Assembly: GCA_002348265.1 (NCBI GenBank)
Contig: DEAT01000057.1
Span: forward strand, 1-14,841
Length of the DNA stretch: 14,841 nucleotides
Origin: Gemmatimonadales bacterium UBA2975
GTDB lineage: Bacteria; Gemmatimonadota; Gemmatimonadetes; Longimicrobiales; Gaopeijiaceae
Reading direction: 5' to 3'
Part shown: in pieces, positions 6,877 to 14,443 of the stretch
Layout: each line of letters begins with the position of its first letter
How positions within the stretch are numbered: position 1 is the stretch's first letter
Made by a program: the position numbers and the translations under genes
Notes under the pieces: model-generated
The model's input: the letters and a program-made list of their open reading frames with translations, nothing else
Databases searched by the model: none
What the model was told of the DNA's origin: nothing

Positions 6877-9159
6877 CTATTCCGGCTTGTCAGAATCCCC
6901 GCTGTCTTCCTCACTCGACACACCGGTTCCTTTATCTGCATCCGTAAGGTGACGAGTTTCCGGGTACTCTATCCGCCGATGAACTACCCCCCCAAGTATT
7001 TTCGCGAACTGGTTCTTGGCCCGTGTCATATCAGCCAACGTGAGGGGGGCTTCGTCAAGCTGTCCATCATTGAGCTTACTGCCCACTACCGTATCAATGA
7101 GATCCCTTACACGTTCGGGGCTTGGATCACGCATGGCCCTAGCCGCGGACTCGACCGAGTCAGCAAGCATCACTAGTGCTGTTTCTTTGGACTGGGGCTT
7201 GGGTCCAGGATAAGTAAAACGAGCTAAATCAAGGTCTGGCCCCTCCTCCTCTCGAGCCTTTTCATAAAAGAAGCCGATCCTCTGCGTTCCGTGATGTTCC
7301 AGTATGAACTGTATCACTAGAGCTGGGACCTTTTCCTCCCTAGCGAGGCGAACACCCTCTGTCACATGCTCTCGGATGATCGAAGCCGACGTTTCAGCCT
7401 TAAGCTTGTCATGCGGGTTACGACCGTCATGTTGATTCTCAACGAAATAGCGCGGCTTGAGCATCTTTCCAACATCGTGGTAGAGAACCCCAACCCGGCA
7501 TAACAGTCCGTTCGCTCCAATTTCATTAGCTGCTGCTTCCGCGAGGTTCGAAACGTTGATAGTGTGAGCGTACGTTCCCGGAGCCTCCATCGAAAGTCGG
7601 CGAAGAAGGGGCCGAGTCGGATCTGCCCATTCTAACAGGGTCTGATCTGTAGTGATTCCGGTGAACAACTCAAACACCCAGAGGAAACCGGTAGCTAGAA
7701 GAGCGGATACTACGGCGTTACCCGTCACGAACAAAGCCGCCTGAGCACTGTCAACCAGAGGAGTCGCAGTAGCGAAACCCTGAGAAAAGAGCACGAGACT
7801 CGATGCCCCGGATATTATGGCGATGGAGACCCACGTTTCGGATCTTCGCCGGACAGCCCGCACTGACATAGCGGCAGCCGCTCCTGCGATCATGACAACC
7901 AAAACTGTGCTGTAATCGGCGAAAGGCTGCAGTGTCCCGGTGATCGCCGCTAAAACAAATACTAGCAGAAGAGACATGCGGGTGTCCCACAGTACGGCTA
8001 CCGATAACGCGACAAAGGGAATTGGCAACAATGCCGGTGACCATCCACCCTCATGGATCGCAAATGCGGCCACAAAGTACACGGAACTGAGGAGAGTCAG
8101 CAGAAGCAGCCAGCGAAAATTTGCATAGACTTGTGGGCGACTGAAAAAGACCAATAGGCCAAAGATCAAGAGAAGCATTAGGGTAACTAACCCACCCCCA
8201 AGGACTGCTATGGCAACTGGCTCCTCCGATTCCAATAAATCCGCATCACGAAGTGCTGTCTCGTACGCCTGAAGTCGCTCAAGGGTCTCCGGTCCGATCG
8301 GATCAGCCGAACGAACGATGGCCTCTCCTCTTAGTACATCAGCCTTGGTCAACGGAACTGAGTTCCGTGCAGCCTCCCGAGCAGATTCTGTTGCTGTGAC
8401 GTTCGGAATTAAACTGAACTGAAGATGAGAAATCAGAACTAGCCGGAGCAAATCCTGCGCATCCGGTGGCGAGCCGGGAGGAAGGTAGAGGACAGCCTGA
8501 GCATAAAAATCTCGTGAGGTTATCACCTCAGTTAAAGGTCGTGTCCGTTCAATGACATTGTCACCTGTAATAGTACGCACATAGATGACGTCCGTTGTCA
8601 CTCCAGATGCCTCTGCTGGGTCGGCCATACCTCTCGGTATGATCTCTAGAGTAGCCGCACGACTGGCGGTTCTGAGTGCGTTTCGCTGTCCGGGGTCCAA
8701 CACATAGTCCATCTGCGATGGCGACGCATTGATGCGCGCGGACTGCAAAATCTGGTCTACCCTTAGCGTATCACCTTCTAGAATCGCTTCATCAATAGCG
8801 TCAAAGAAGAGGCCTAAGTTGGTAGCGACGGTGTCTCCTATCGCCGGGCGTTCATCGAAGGTCCGGGGTACCGCTTCCGCTGCTGCACGCCGATCCCTCT
8901 CCAGTTCAGTTGCCGTTTTCGGGACTGCGAACTCGATCTCGGCAATAACGTCCGCCGGCGCCACAACCCCAATGTCGTAACGGGTAACATTGGTTCCCTC
9001 TGTGGGAGGGAAGAGAAACGTTACGGAGAGGGCTAGCGCTATCGGGAGTGCAGCCCGAGCTCCGTGGTAACGAAACCGTTCCGCTGACGACACACCCGGC
9101 TGGCGAGAAAGGTCTCCTAGAATAGACCTAAAGATCGGATCTTTGGCACCTGAGCTCAC
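6877..9159 (-). CDS. pgpH: 7TMR-HD family membrane phosphodiesterase, PgpH-like (probable cyclic di-AMP hydrolase)
   Basis: This 760-residue inner-membrane protein has the PgpH layout: one N-terminal helix (about 36-50), a large extracytoplasmic 7TMR-HDED domain (about 51-312), a bundle of seven hydrophobic helices (about 313-500), and a cytoplasmic HD domain (about 520-725). Metal-ligand candidates are His532 in TYAHT, His561-Asp562 in LYHDVGK, His598, His622/His623 in EHHGT, and Asp667 in LADSVE. Characterised members hydrolyse c-di-AMP to pApA; a cyclase to make c-di-AMP is not in this window. The last 25 or so residues are acidic and low in complexity. The start is the GTG at 9157-9159, which overlaps the phoH stop as GTGA and sits behind a strong GGGAGGGGAGG. 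The order phoH, pgpH, ybeY is also known from Firmicutes, so it is an ancient neighbourhood. Confidence 0.93.
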   Translation of the reverse strand: MSSGAKDPIFRSILGDLSRQPGVSSAERFRYHGARAALPIALALSVTFLFPPTEGTNVTRYDIGVVAPADVIAEIEFAVPKTATELERDRRAAAEAVPRTFDERPAIGDTVATNLGLFFDAIDEAILEGDTLRVDQILQSARINASPSQMDYVLDPGQRNALRTASRAATLEIIPRGMADPAEASGVTTDVIYVRTITGDNVIERTRPLTEVITSRDFYAQAVLYLPPGSPPDAQDLLRLVLISHLQFSLIPNVTATESAREAARNSVPLTKADVLRGEAIVRSADPIGPETLERLQAYETALRDADLLESEEPVAIAVLGGGLVTLMLLLIFGLLVFFSRPQVYANFRWLLLLTLLSSVYFVAAFAIHEGGWSPALLPIPFVALSVAVLWDTRMSLLLVFVLAAITGTLQPFADYSTVLVVMIAGAAAAMSVRAVRRRSETWVSIAIISGASSLVLFSQGFATATPLVDSAQAALFVTGNAVVSALLATGFLWVFELFTGITTDQTLLEWADPTRPLLRRLSMEAPGTYAHTINVSNLAEAAANEIGANGLLCRVGVLYHDVGKMLKPRYFVENQHDGRNPHDKLKAETSASIIREHVTEGVRLAREEKVPALVIQFILEHHGTQRIGFFYEKAREEEGPDLDLARFTYPGPKPQSKETALVMLADSVESAARAMRDPSPERVRDLIDTVVGSKLNDGQLDEAPLTLADMTRAKNQFAKILGGVVHRRIEYPETRHLTDADKGTGVSSEEDSGDSDKPE

Positions 9160-10157
9160 AGTTCCTCCCCTCCCCCGACCTTCGCGTAAGCCTTTATTAT
9201 GTCCTTCACTAGCCTGTGGCGAATTACGTCCTTTCCATCAAGATAAATCACCTTAATCCCTTCCACGGAACCAAGGATATCTTCCACCTCCAGCAAACCA
9301 GAGTCTGACTTGTTAGAAAGATCGATCTGCGTCTTGTCCCCGGTAATGACCACCCTAGAGTTAAGACCCAGACGAGTCAAAAACATCTTCATCTGGGCCC
9401 GCGTTGCATTTTGAGCTTCGTCTAAAATCACAAACGCATCCGACAGCGTCCGCCCTCTCATGTAAGCGAGCGGAGCGATCTCAATTGTCGAGTCCTCGAT
9501 AGCCCGGCTGACACGGTCATGAGGCATCATATCTTCTAAGGCGTCGTACAATGGTCGGAGGTACGGGTCAACTTTTTCCTGCAGATCACCCGGTAGGAAA
9601 CCGAGATTTTCTCCCGCCTCGACCGCCGGCCGCGCTAGAACAATCCTCTTTACTCTCTTCTTATATAGTGAATCGACGGCAGCAGCTACAGCTAGATAGG
9701 TCTTACCTGTTCCTGCCGGTCCAATACCGATTACTACGTCGTTGTCTTGGATCGCGCGAACGTACCCACGCTGACCGTCAGACTTAGGAACTATGACCCG
9801 TCGCGAACCCGGCAGAGCGATCCGAACCTCTTCATTTGGATGCACTATACCATCGACCCCTAAAGCATCTACGCCGTCTGCGAAGCGTGCGATATCCGGG
9901 ATGTCAAACGGGGTTCTCAGCCTAGCCAATTCGATCATATGCTGAGCCACCGGCACAGCTCTTTCCAGAGAGTCAATCGTCCCTCTGAGAACCAACTGAT
10001 CATCCCTCATGACAACCTTAACAGAGAAGAGTCGGCCAATTTCGTAAATGTTCCGGTCATTTACGCCAGCCAGCATAAGAGGGTCGGCCCCATCAGTATT
10101 CAGGCGATGCTCTACAATTGTTTCGGTTTGCTCCACGCGCTCCCCCGGAAGCAGCAA
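9156..10157 (-). CDS. phoH: PhoH-family P-loop ATPase (YbeZ-like)
   Basis: This protein of about 333 residues has an N-terminal KH-like nucleic-acid-binding region (about 25-85) and a PhoH ATPase domain. Walker A is GPAGTGKT at 146-153 and Walker B is VILDEAQN at 243-250. A family-typical RPAVEAGENLGFLPGD block lies at 176-191 and ITGDKTQIDL at 271-280. PhoH/YbeZ proteins are linked to RNA metabolism and partner with YbeY, encoded two genes on. The start is uncertain: TTG at 10155-10157 follows the aspS stop by 6 bp, with TAGG at a suitable distance. An in-frame GTG at 10134-10136 directly behind GGGGGAG would shorten the protein by 7 residues. No ATG fits. The stop overlaps the next gene's GTG, so translation is probably coupled. 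Confidence 0.95.
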   Translation of the reverse strand: MLLPGERVEQTETIVEHRLNTDGADPLMLAGVNDRNIYEIGRLFSVKVVMRDDQLVLRGTIDSLERAVPVAQHMIELARLRTPFDIPDIARFADGVDALGVDGIVHPNEEVRIALPGSRRVIVPKSDGQRGYVRAIQDNDVVIGIGPAGTGKTYLAVAAAVDSLYKKRVKRIVLARPAVEAGENLGFLPGDLQEKVDPYLRPLYDALEDMMPHDRVSRAIEDSTIEIAPLAYMRGRTLSDAFVILDEAQNATRAQMKMFLTRLGLNSRVVITGDKTQIDLSNKSDSGLLEVEDILGSVEGIKVIYLDGKDVIRHRLVKDIIKAYAKVGGGEEL

Positions 10158-10163
10158 CTTTGC

Positions 10164-11963
10164 CTATTCTTCCCGCTTCGGCGGGTTCTGTGTGTTCACT
10201 TGTAAACCAAGTTCTTCCAGCGAAGATCCACTAGGCGCTGTTGGCGCCCCTTCATACAGTGCCCTTGCCGCAGTTGTCTTCGGAAATGCAACTGTATCCC
10301 GAAGGCTTGAGGAATTTGTGAAATGCTGAACGATGCGGTCCATTCCCAACGCTATGCCACCGTGCGGTGGAGCCCCGGCGGAAAGAGCATTCAGGAGAAA
10401 GCCGAACTTTTCCTCAATCTCCACCTCATTCAATCCCAAGACTCGCAGGATACGACGCTGCAGCTCAGGTTCGTGAATCCGGATACTACCTGATCCAAAC
10501 TCAGTCCCATTATACACGAGATCGTAAGCAGTGCCTCGGACAGAACCTGGCCCACTCTCAAGGTTTTCTATATCGCTCGCGTGCGGCATTACGAAGGGAT
10601 GATGGCTTGCTGTTACCCTTCCCTTGTCTTCTTCGAAGACTGGGAAATCAGTCACCCAAAGCCAAGCGTGTTCTGTAACTCGTGGCAGTTCCAGCACCTT
10701 GATCACGGCTTGACGGACTGCTGCTAACGCTGGTGAGGTGAGGCCATCCTTACCCGCGCACACCAATACAAGATCACCAATCCCAAGGCCGACCCGATCA
10801 GCCTGCTCATCAGTCATGAACTTACCCAATGGCCCAGATGCACCGTCGTCACCCCGCTTTCCCCACAGAAGTCCCGGCGCACCAGCACCCCTAGCCGCCT
10901 GCTCTATAGCATCTATCTCACGTCTTGAGAGACGCCCACCTCCTGCGATTTGGAAGCCACGAACTCGTCCACCTTTATCAACCTGACTGCGAATCACTCC
11001 GAAATCGAGATCCTTCGTTGCCTCTGTCCAGTCTTCAATCGCAAGTTCGTATCTCAAGTCAGGGGCGTCTGAACCATATAGCTCCATTGCCTCTTTCCAC
11101 GAAAGCCGCTGAAACGGAATAGACGCATCCACTTTCGACACCTCAGCAAGTGCTTCCATGAGTCCCTCAACCCAACCAAGGATATCGTCGACCTCGACGA
11201 AAGAAGCCTCTACATCGATCTGTGTGAATTCGGGCTGTCGATCCGCTCGAAGATCCTCATCGCGGAAGCATCTTGCGATCTGGAAGTATCTGTCGAAACC
11301 AGCCACCATCAGCACCTGCTTATATATCTGCGGGCTCTGAGGAAGTGCATAGAATTCTCCCTTGTGAACCCGACTCGGCACAAGGTAGTCGCGAGCCCCC
11401 TCGGGCGTCGCCTTTGTTAGGATCGGGGTCTCCACCTCAATGAAACCATGCCGATCCATGTACACTCTCGCCGCCAGCATCAGTTTGTGCCGAAGCATCA
11501 GCTTTTCTTGGAGTTCTGACCGACGCAGGTCAAGAACACGGTGCTGGAGACGGAGCTCTTCCGCCGGAAGTTCTTCTTCCGGAGTTCGGTAGACAGGGAT
11601 CTCCGGAGTGCTAGCCTTAGATAGAATCTCGAGCTTTTGGGCCTGCAACTCAACTCCTCCGGTCGGCATTTGACTCCTACTACCGCCATCAGGCCTCGCG
11701 ACAATCAATCCCTTGACTCGAATCACGTCCTCATGACCAATACTGTGCGCCTGTTCCCAAGAGATCGCGTCGGTCCATTCAGGACCCAAGGACACTTGGA
11801 CTAATCCACTCCTGTCACGAAGATCTATAAAAAGCAGTCCTCCTAGATCGCGTCGCCGGTGGACCCAACCTGCAAGCACGAGCTCCTCCCCCTCGTGCTC
11901 CACCCGCAACCCGCCGACCATTCGGCTCCTCATTCCTGTCTGTTCGATTCTAAATTCAGACAT
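10164..11963 (-). CDS. aspS: Aspartate--tRNA ligase (bacterial type)
   Basis: This 599-residue class II aminoacyl-tRNA synthetase charges tRNA-Asp with aspartate. It has the complete bacterial architecture: an OB-fold anticodon-binding domain (about 15-115), class II core motif 1 (HGFIEVETP, 172-180), motif 2 (FRDEDLRADRQPEFTQ, 233-248), the bacterial GAD insertion (about 295-425), and motif 3 (GIALGMDR, 536-543). Residue Leu40 in RRRDLGG corresponds to the position that is His in the non-discriminating Pseudomonas aeruginosa enzyme and Leu in E. coli. This hints at a tRNA-Asp-specific enzyme but does not settle it. The ATG at 11961-11963 shares a base with the vanZ-like stop as TGATG. A GTG one codon earlier (11964-11966) is an equally possible start, as GAGG lies 7 bases before it. 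The C-terminal 25 residues are polar and probably disordered. Confidence 0.98.
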   Translation of the reverse strand: MSEFRIEQTGMRSRMVGGLRVEHEGEELVLAGWVHRRRDLGGLLFIDLRDRSGLVQVSLGPEWTDAISWEQAHSIGHEDVIRVKGLIVARPDGGSRSQMPTGGVELQAQKLEILSKASTPEIPVYRTPEEELPAEELRLQHRVLDLRRSELQEKLMLRHKLMLAARVYMDRHGFIEVETPILTKATPEGARDYLVPSRVHKGEFYALPQSPQIYKQVLMVAGFDRYFQIARCFRDEDLRADRQPEFTQIDVEASFVEVDDILGWVEGLMEALAEVSKVDASIPFQRLSWKEAMELYGSDAPDLRYELAIEDWTEATKDLDFGVIRSQVDKGGRVRGFQIAGGGRLSRREIDAIEQAARGAGAPGLLWGKRGDDGASGPLGKFMTDEQADRVGLGIGDLVLVCAGKDGLTSPALAAVRQAVIKVLELPRVTEHAWLWVTDFPVFEEDKGRVTASHHPFVMPHASDIENLESGPGSVRGTAYDLVYNGTEFGSGSIRIHEPELQRRILRVLGLNEVEIEEKFGFLLNALSAGAPPHGGIALGMDRIVQHFTNSSSLRDTVAFPKTTAARALYEGAPTAPSGSSLEELGLQVNTQNPPKREE

Positions 11964-12355
11964 CACATTGCTTCCTCTACTTCGAGGTTACCGCTCACTC
12001 GTCTCACTAAACGCAGCGTCATCCAGTACCCTATGAGTAAGCCAGCAATATCGGCCACCCAGTCCGCTACTTCAGGGGTTCGACCCGGTACATGCATTTG
12101 GTGCCACTCGTCCGTGACTCCGTATAACGCCCCAGCAATAAGAACCAATCCATGAGACACGACTCGGGGAGAGCGAGCCCACCCCCAAGCCAAAGTCGCA
12201 CCTAAAACTGCATAAAGAACGAAGTGCGCGAGCTTGTCCGCAAATGGAAAGCTCGTCACCCCCCCCAATCCTGAAAGGGTGCTGATTACATAAAGTACGG
12301 TCGCCCAAGCAGCAGCGGGGCCCCACACCCGGATTAAGTCCGGCACAGCATACAC
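11963..12355 (-). CDS. VanZ-like family membrane protein
   Basis: This small membrane protein of about 130 residues has four predicted helices (about 10-28, 44-62, 68-82, 98-116) and the VanZ-family signature: DKLAHFVLYAVLG near 40-52, then DEWHQMHVPGRTPEVADWVAD near 82-102. VanZ itself gives low-level teicoplanin resistance in enterococci, but most relatives, including single genes in Gram-negative operons, have no known function. Resistance should not be assumed here. The open frame begins with GTG at 12353-12355. A second GTG three codons later (12344-12346) has a better-placed AAAAAAGG and may be the true start. It is the first gene of the long minus-strand operon and its stop overlaps the aspS start, so it may mainly share the operon's promoter. 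Confidence 0.85.
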   Translation of the reverse strand: MYAVPDLIRVWGPAAAWATVLYVISTLSGLGGVTSFPFADKLAHFVLYAVLGATLAWGWARSPRVVSHGLVLIAGALYGVTDEWHQMHVPGRTPEVADWVADIAGLLIGYWMTLRLVRRVSGNLEVEEAM

Positions 12356-12360
12356 CTTTT

Positions 12361-12389
12361 TTGGGATTGTCTGAAACAGCCTTTATATC
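12361..12389 (+). promoter_or_regulatory. Candidate sigma70-type promoter for rlmN
   Basis: TTGGGA (12361-12366) and TATATC (12384-12389) are separated by exactly 17 bp. Each hexamer matches four of six consensus positions. Transcription would start near 12396, leaving about 90 bases before the rlmN ATG. The -10 overlaps that of a promoter candidate on the other strand. Confidence 0.35.
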
Positions 12390-12411
12390 TTTCAGAATAG
12401 CACTGAGGCAA
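12382..12411 (-). promoter_or_regulatory. Candidate sigma70-type promoter for the vanZ-aspS-phoH operon
   Basis: Read on the minus strand, TTGCCT (12406-12411) and TATAAA (12382-12387) are 18 bp apart. The -10 matches five and the -35 four of six consensus bases. The expected start near 12375 gives a short leader of 20-30 bases before the vanZ-like GTG. It is the only good candidate upstream of the long operon in this window. Confidence 0.4.
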
Positions 12412-12484
12412 CGATCACCGGTACCTGAGCCCCTCATTCGGCGGCTAAGTTATCGGGCCTAGAACAACGATTCAACGAGTCGTC

Positions 12485-13579
12485 ATGACCGCCGACACCC
12501 CTCCAGACCTTCTCTCAATGACACCGCTCGAGCTTCGCAGCTCGCTCGAGTCGCATTTTACGTCTCGCGGAGAACCAAAATACCGAGCAAGCCAGGTCGA
12601 GAAATGGATCTACGAGCGGCTTGGAAGGTCTATGGAGGAAATGACCGACCTGCCGGTGACCGAGCGTGACGAACTGGCTAAATCCTTTAGTCTAGACGAG
12701 CCTGTTTCGGACGTAGTGCAACGGAGTGAGGACGGAACTGTAAAGCACCTTTGGCGCCTGTCGGATGGCAAACTCGTAGAGTCAGTCCTTATCCCAACCG
12801 AGACTCGGCTGACGCTGTGCATTTCGTCTCAAGCTGGCTGTGCAATGGGTTGCACTTTTTGTGCTACGGGATGGGGAGGGTTCGATCGGCAACTGACGGC
12901 AGGTGAAATTGTTGGCCAGTACAGAGCTTCACGGAGGTGGGCGTATGAAAACGACTACGGGCCAATCTCAAACATCGTTTACATGGGCATGGGAGAGCCT
13001 CTGGCGAATCGAAAAGCGCTTCACCCCTCTCTGACGATTCTGAACCAGGGGTACGGCGTAGGGGCGCGACGTATTACGGTTTCGACAGTAGGCGTCATAC
13101 CCGGCATTCTAGAATTAGCCGAGCGTCCCGAACAATTCCGACTCGCTCTTTCCCTACACGCTCCTTCATCCGAACTCAGACGTGAGCTTATTCCACTCGA
13201 GAAGCGATATCCGCTAAGAGAAGTCCTAGCTGCACTGGAAGACTTTGAAGATGGAGGCGGAAAACGAATCACTTTTGAGTACACAATGATCGATGGGGTC
13301 AATGACGCTCCTGAACTGATAGAGCTACTCGGTGATCTGGCACTTCGCGTAAGCGCCTTCGTCAACCTAATCCCGTTCAATCCGATTCCATATCAGAAAT
13401 GGAAACCGTCTAGGCCCGATAGAATACTGGAGTTCTCCCGAAGGCTAGCGTCACGAGGTGTATCAGTTGCGGTTCGAGAAGCACGCGGTCAGGATATCGA
13501 CGCTGCATGCGGACAGCTACGAGGCCACGCGTTAGGGCACATCAGGCTCAAAAAGCCAATTGCCAACATGTCGGAATAA
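12485..13579 (+). CDS. rlmN: Dual-specificity RNA methyltransferase RlmN (23S rRNA A2503 / tRNA A37, C2)
   Basis: This 364-residue radical SAM enzyme methylates C2 of adenosine 2503 in 23S rRNA and, in the known dual-specificity members, A37 of some tRNAs. The 4Fe-4S cluster motif CAMGCTFC supplies Cys119, Cys123 and Cys126. Cys112 (in LCISS) and Cys342 (in AACGQL) occupy the positions of the two catalytic cysteines, E. coli Cys118 and Cys355. The RlmN/Cfr blocks NIVYMGMGEPLAN (163-175) and RRITVSTVG (195-203) are present. The position of the downstream Cys and the overall length fit RlmN rather than Cfr, and no resistance role is suggested. The ATG at 12485 has no strong Shine-Dalgarno. It is the only plus-strand gene here and converges on lepB. 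Confidence 0.97.
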   Translation: MTADTPPDLLSMTPLELRSSLESHFTSRGEPKYRASQVEKWIYERLGRSMEEMTDLPVTERDELAKSFSLDEPVSDVVQRSEDGTVKHLWRLSDGKLVESVLIPTETRLTLCISSQAGCAMGCTFCATGWGGFDRQLTAGEIVGQYRASRRWAYENDYGPISNIVYMGMGEPLANRKALHPSLTILNQGYGVGARRITVSTVGVIPGILELAERPEQFRLALSLHAPSSELRRELIPLEKRYPLREVLAALEDFEDGGGKRITFEYTMIDGVNDAPELIELLGDLALRVSAFVNLIPFNPIPYQKWKPSRPDRILEFSRRLASRGVSVAVREARGQDIDAACGQLRGHALGHIRLKKPIANMSE

Positions 13580-13593
13580 AAGCCCATCGGCAG

Positions 13594-14397
13594 TCAATCA
13601 ATACCTCGACCAATGCGACTCCATCGAACCTCACGTATAGCTGGAAAGGGTCGGAATGAGTCCTTGTTGTATGAGTAGTATGTAAAGACAGCCCGGCCTT
13701 CAAGCCGCCATCCCTCAAGTAGGCCCCAGTAACGAGAGTCAAAGCTTTTTTCGCGATTGTCTCCAAGCATGAAATAGTGTCCCTCAGGCACAAGAACAGG
13801 ACCCCAATTATCTCTCGTCGGAGCGTACGTGGCAGCGTCTGCACTTGCAGCTAAGTATTCTCGCTGCCAAATCATCCATGGGTGCGTCTCGTCTCTCACT
13901 TCAGAATGGACGACATAGGGCTCTTCAACGACCTCACCGTTCCGATAAAGCACTCGGTCACGCATCTCTAGCTCGTCTCCTGGCATACCGACTAGCCGTT
14001 TAATGAGCTTCAGCGTCTCCTCATGAGGCGGATCGAATACCAAAACATCCCCGTGGTCCACCGATGAGTAGCCTGGGATCCGGATAGAGGTTCCGGGAAC
14101 TCGAGAGCCAATCGCCGATTTGTTCACCACCAACATATCCCCAACGAGTAGCGTTCCCTCCATTGAGCCAGACGTGATCACAAATGTCTGCACCAAAAAC
14201 GAGCGGAGGAATAGGAACAGAACAACAGCGATGACGATCGACTTGATCCACTCGGCTAGCGAGTTCTCTTTTCGCCTCCCGGAACCGTTCGCCGCCGCAC
14301 GCTGCGCGCGCCTCTGAGCGCGCAGGTCGTTTTCACCCTCATCACTGTTCGGATTTTCTATCCGAGCGCGATTCGATCCCTTCTTCTTATTGGTCAT
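13594..14397 (-). CDS. lepB: Signal peptidase I
   Basis: This 267-residue membrane-bound serine protease removes signal peptides from exported proteins on the outer face of the inner membrane. A highly charged N-terminal segment (1-49), rich in Lys/Arg and Asn, precedes one membrane helix (about 51-70). The catalytic Ser78 lies in TSGSMEGTL and the general-base Lys133 in LIKRLVGMPGD. The later box GDNREKSFDSRYWG at 212-225 is complete. The residue after SME is Gly where many enzymes have Pro. I use the ATG at 14395-14397. The frame is open to a TTG at 14452-14454, which would overlap the upstream gene by 11 bp and add 19 residues. Its stop lies 14 bp from the rlmN stop on the other strand. 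Confidence 0.95.
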   Translation of the reverse strand: MTNKKKGSNRARIENPNSDEGENDLRAQRRAQRAAANGSGRRKENSLAEWIKSIVIAVVLFLFLRSFLVQTFVITSGSMEGTLLVGDMLVVNKSAIGSRVPGTSIRIPGYSSVDHGDVLVFDPPHEETLKLIKRLVGMPGDELEMRDRVLYRNGEVVEEPYVVHSEVRDETHPWMIWQREYLAASADAATYAPTRDNWGPVLVPEGHYFMLGDNREKSFDSRYWGLLEGWRLEGRAVFTYYSYNKDSFRPFPAIREVRWSRIGRGID

Positions 14398-14443
14398 ATC
14401 TTCCAGCCTTGAGCGCACCGCCGCTCGAGATTCTGCTCTCGTT

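Noticed and set aside
6613..7176. A plus-strand open frame of 187 codons spanning the ybeY/pgpH junction
   Set aside because: It is antisense to two recognised genes, and the composition is that of a shadow frame.
11963..12355. Glycopeptide resistance gene (VanZ)
   Set aside because: Only the broad VanZ-like family is supported. There is no van cluster nearby, and such genes are common in bacteria without resistance.
12485..13579. Cfr-type antibiotic resistance methyltransferase
   Set aside because: Length, cysteine spacing and the chromosomal setting fit housekeeping RlmN.
14158..14175. Gly instead of Pro after the catalytic Ser-Met-Glu of signal peptidase I
   Set aside because: The position is variable in the family (for example SMED and SMEN forms), so it is not evidence of altered activity.
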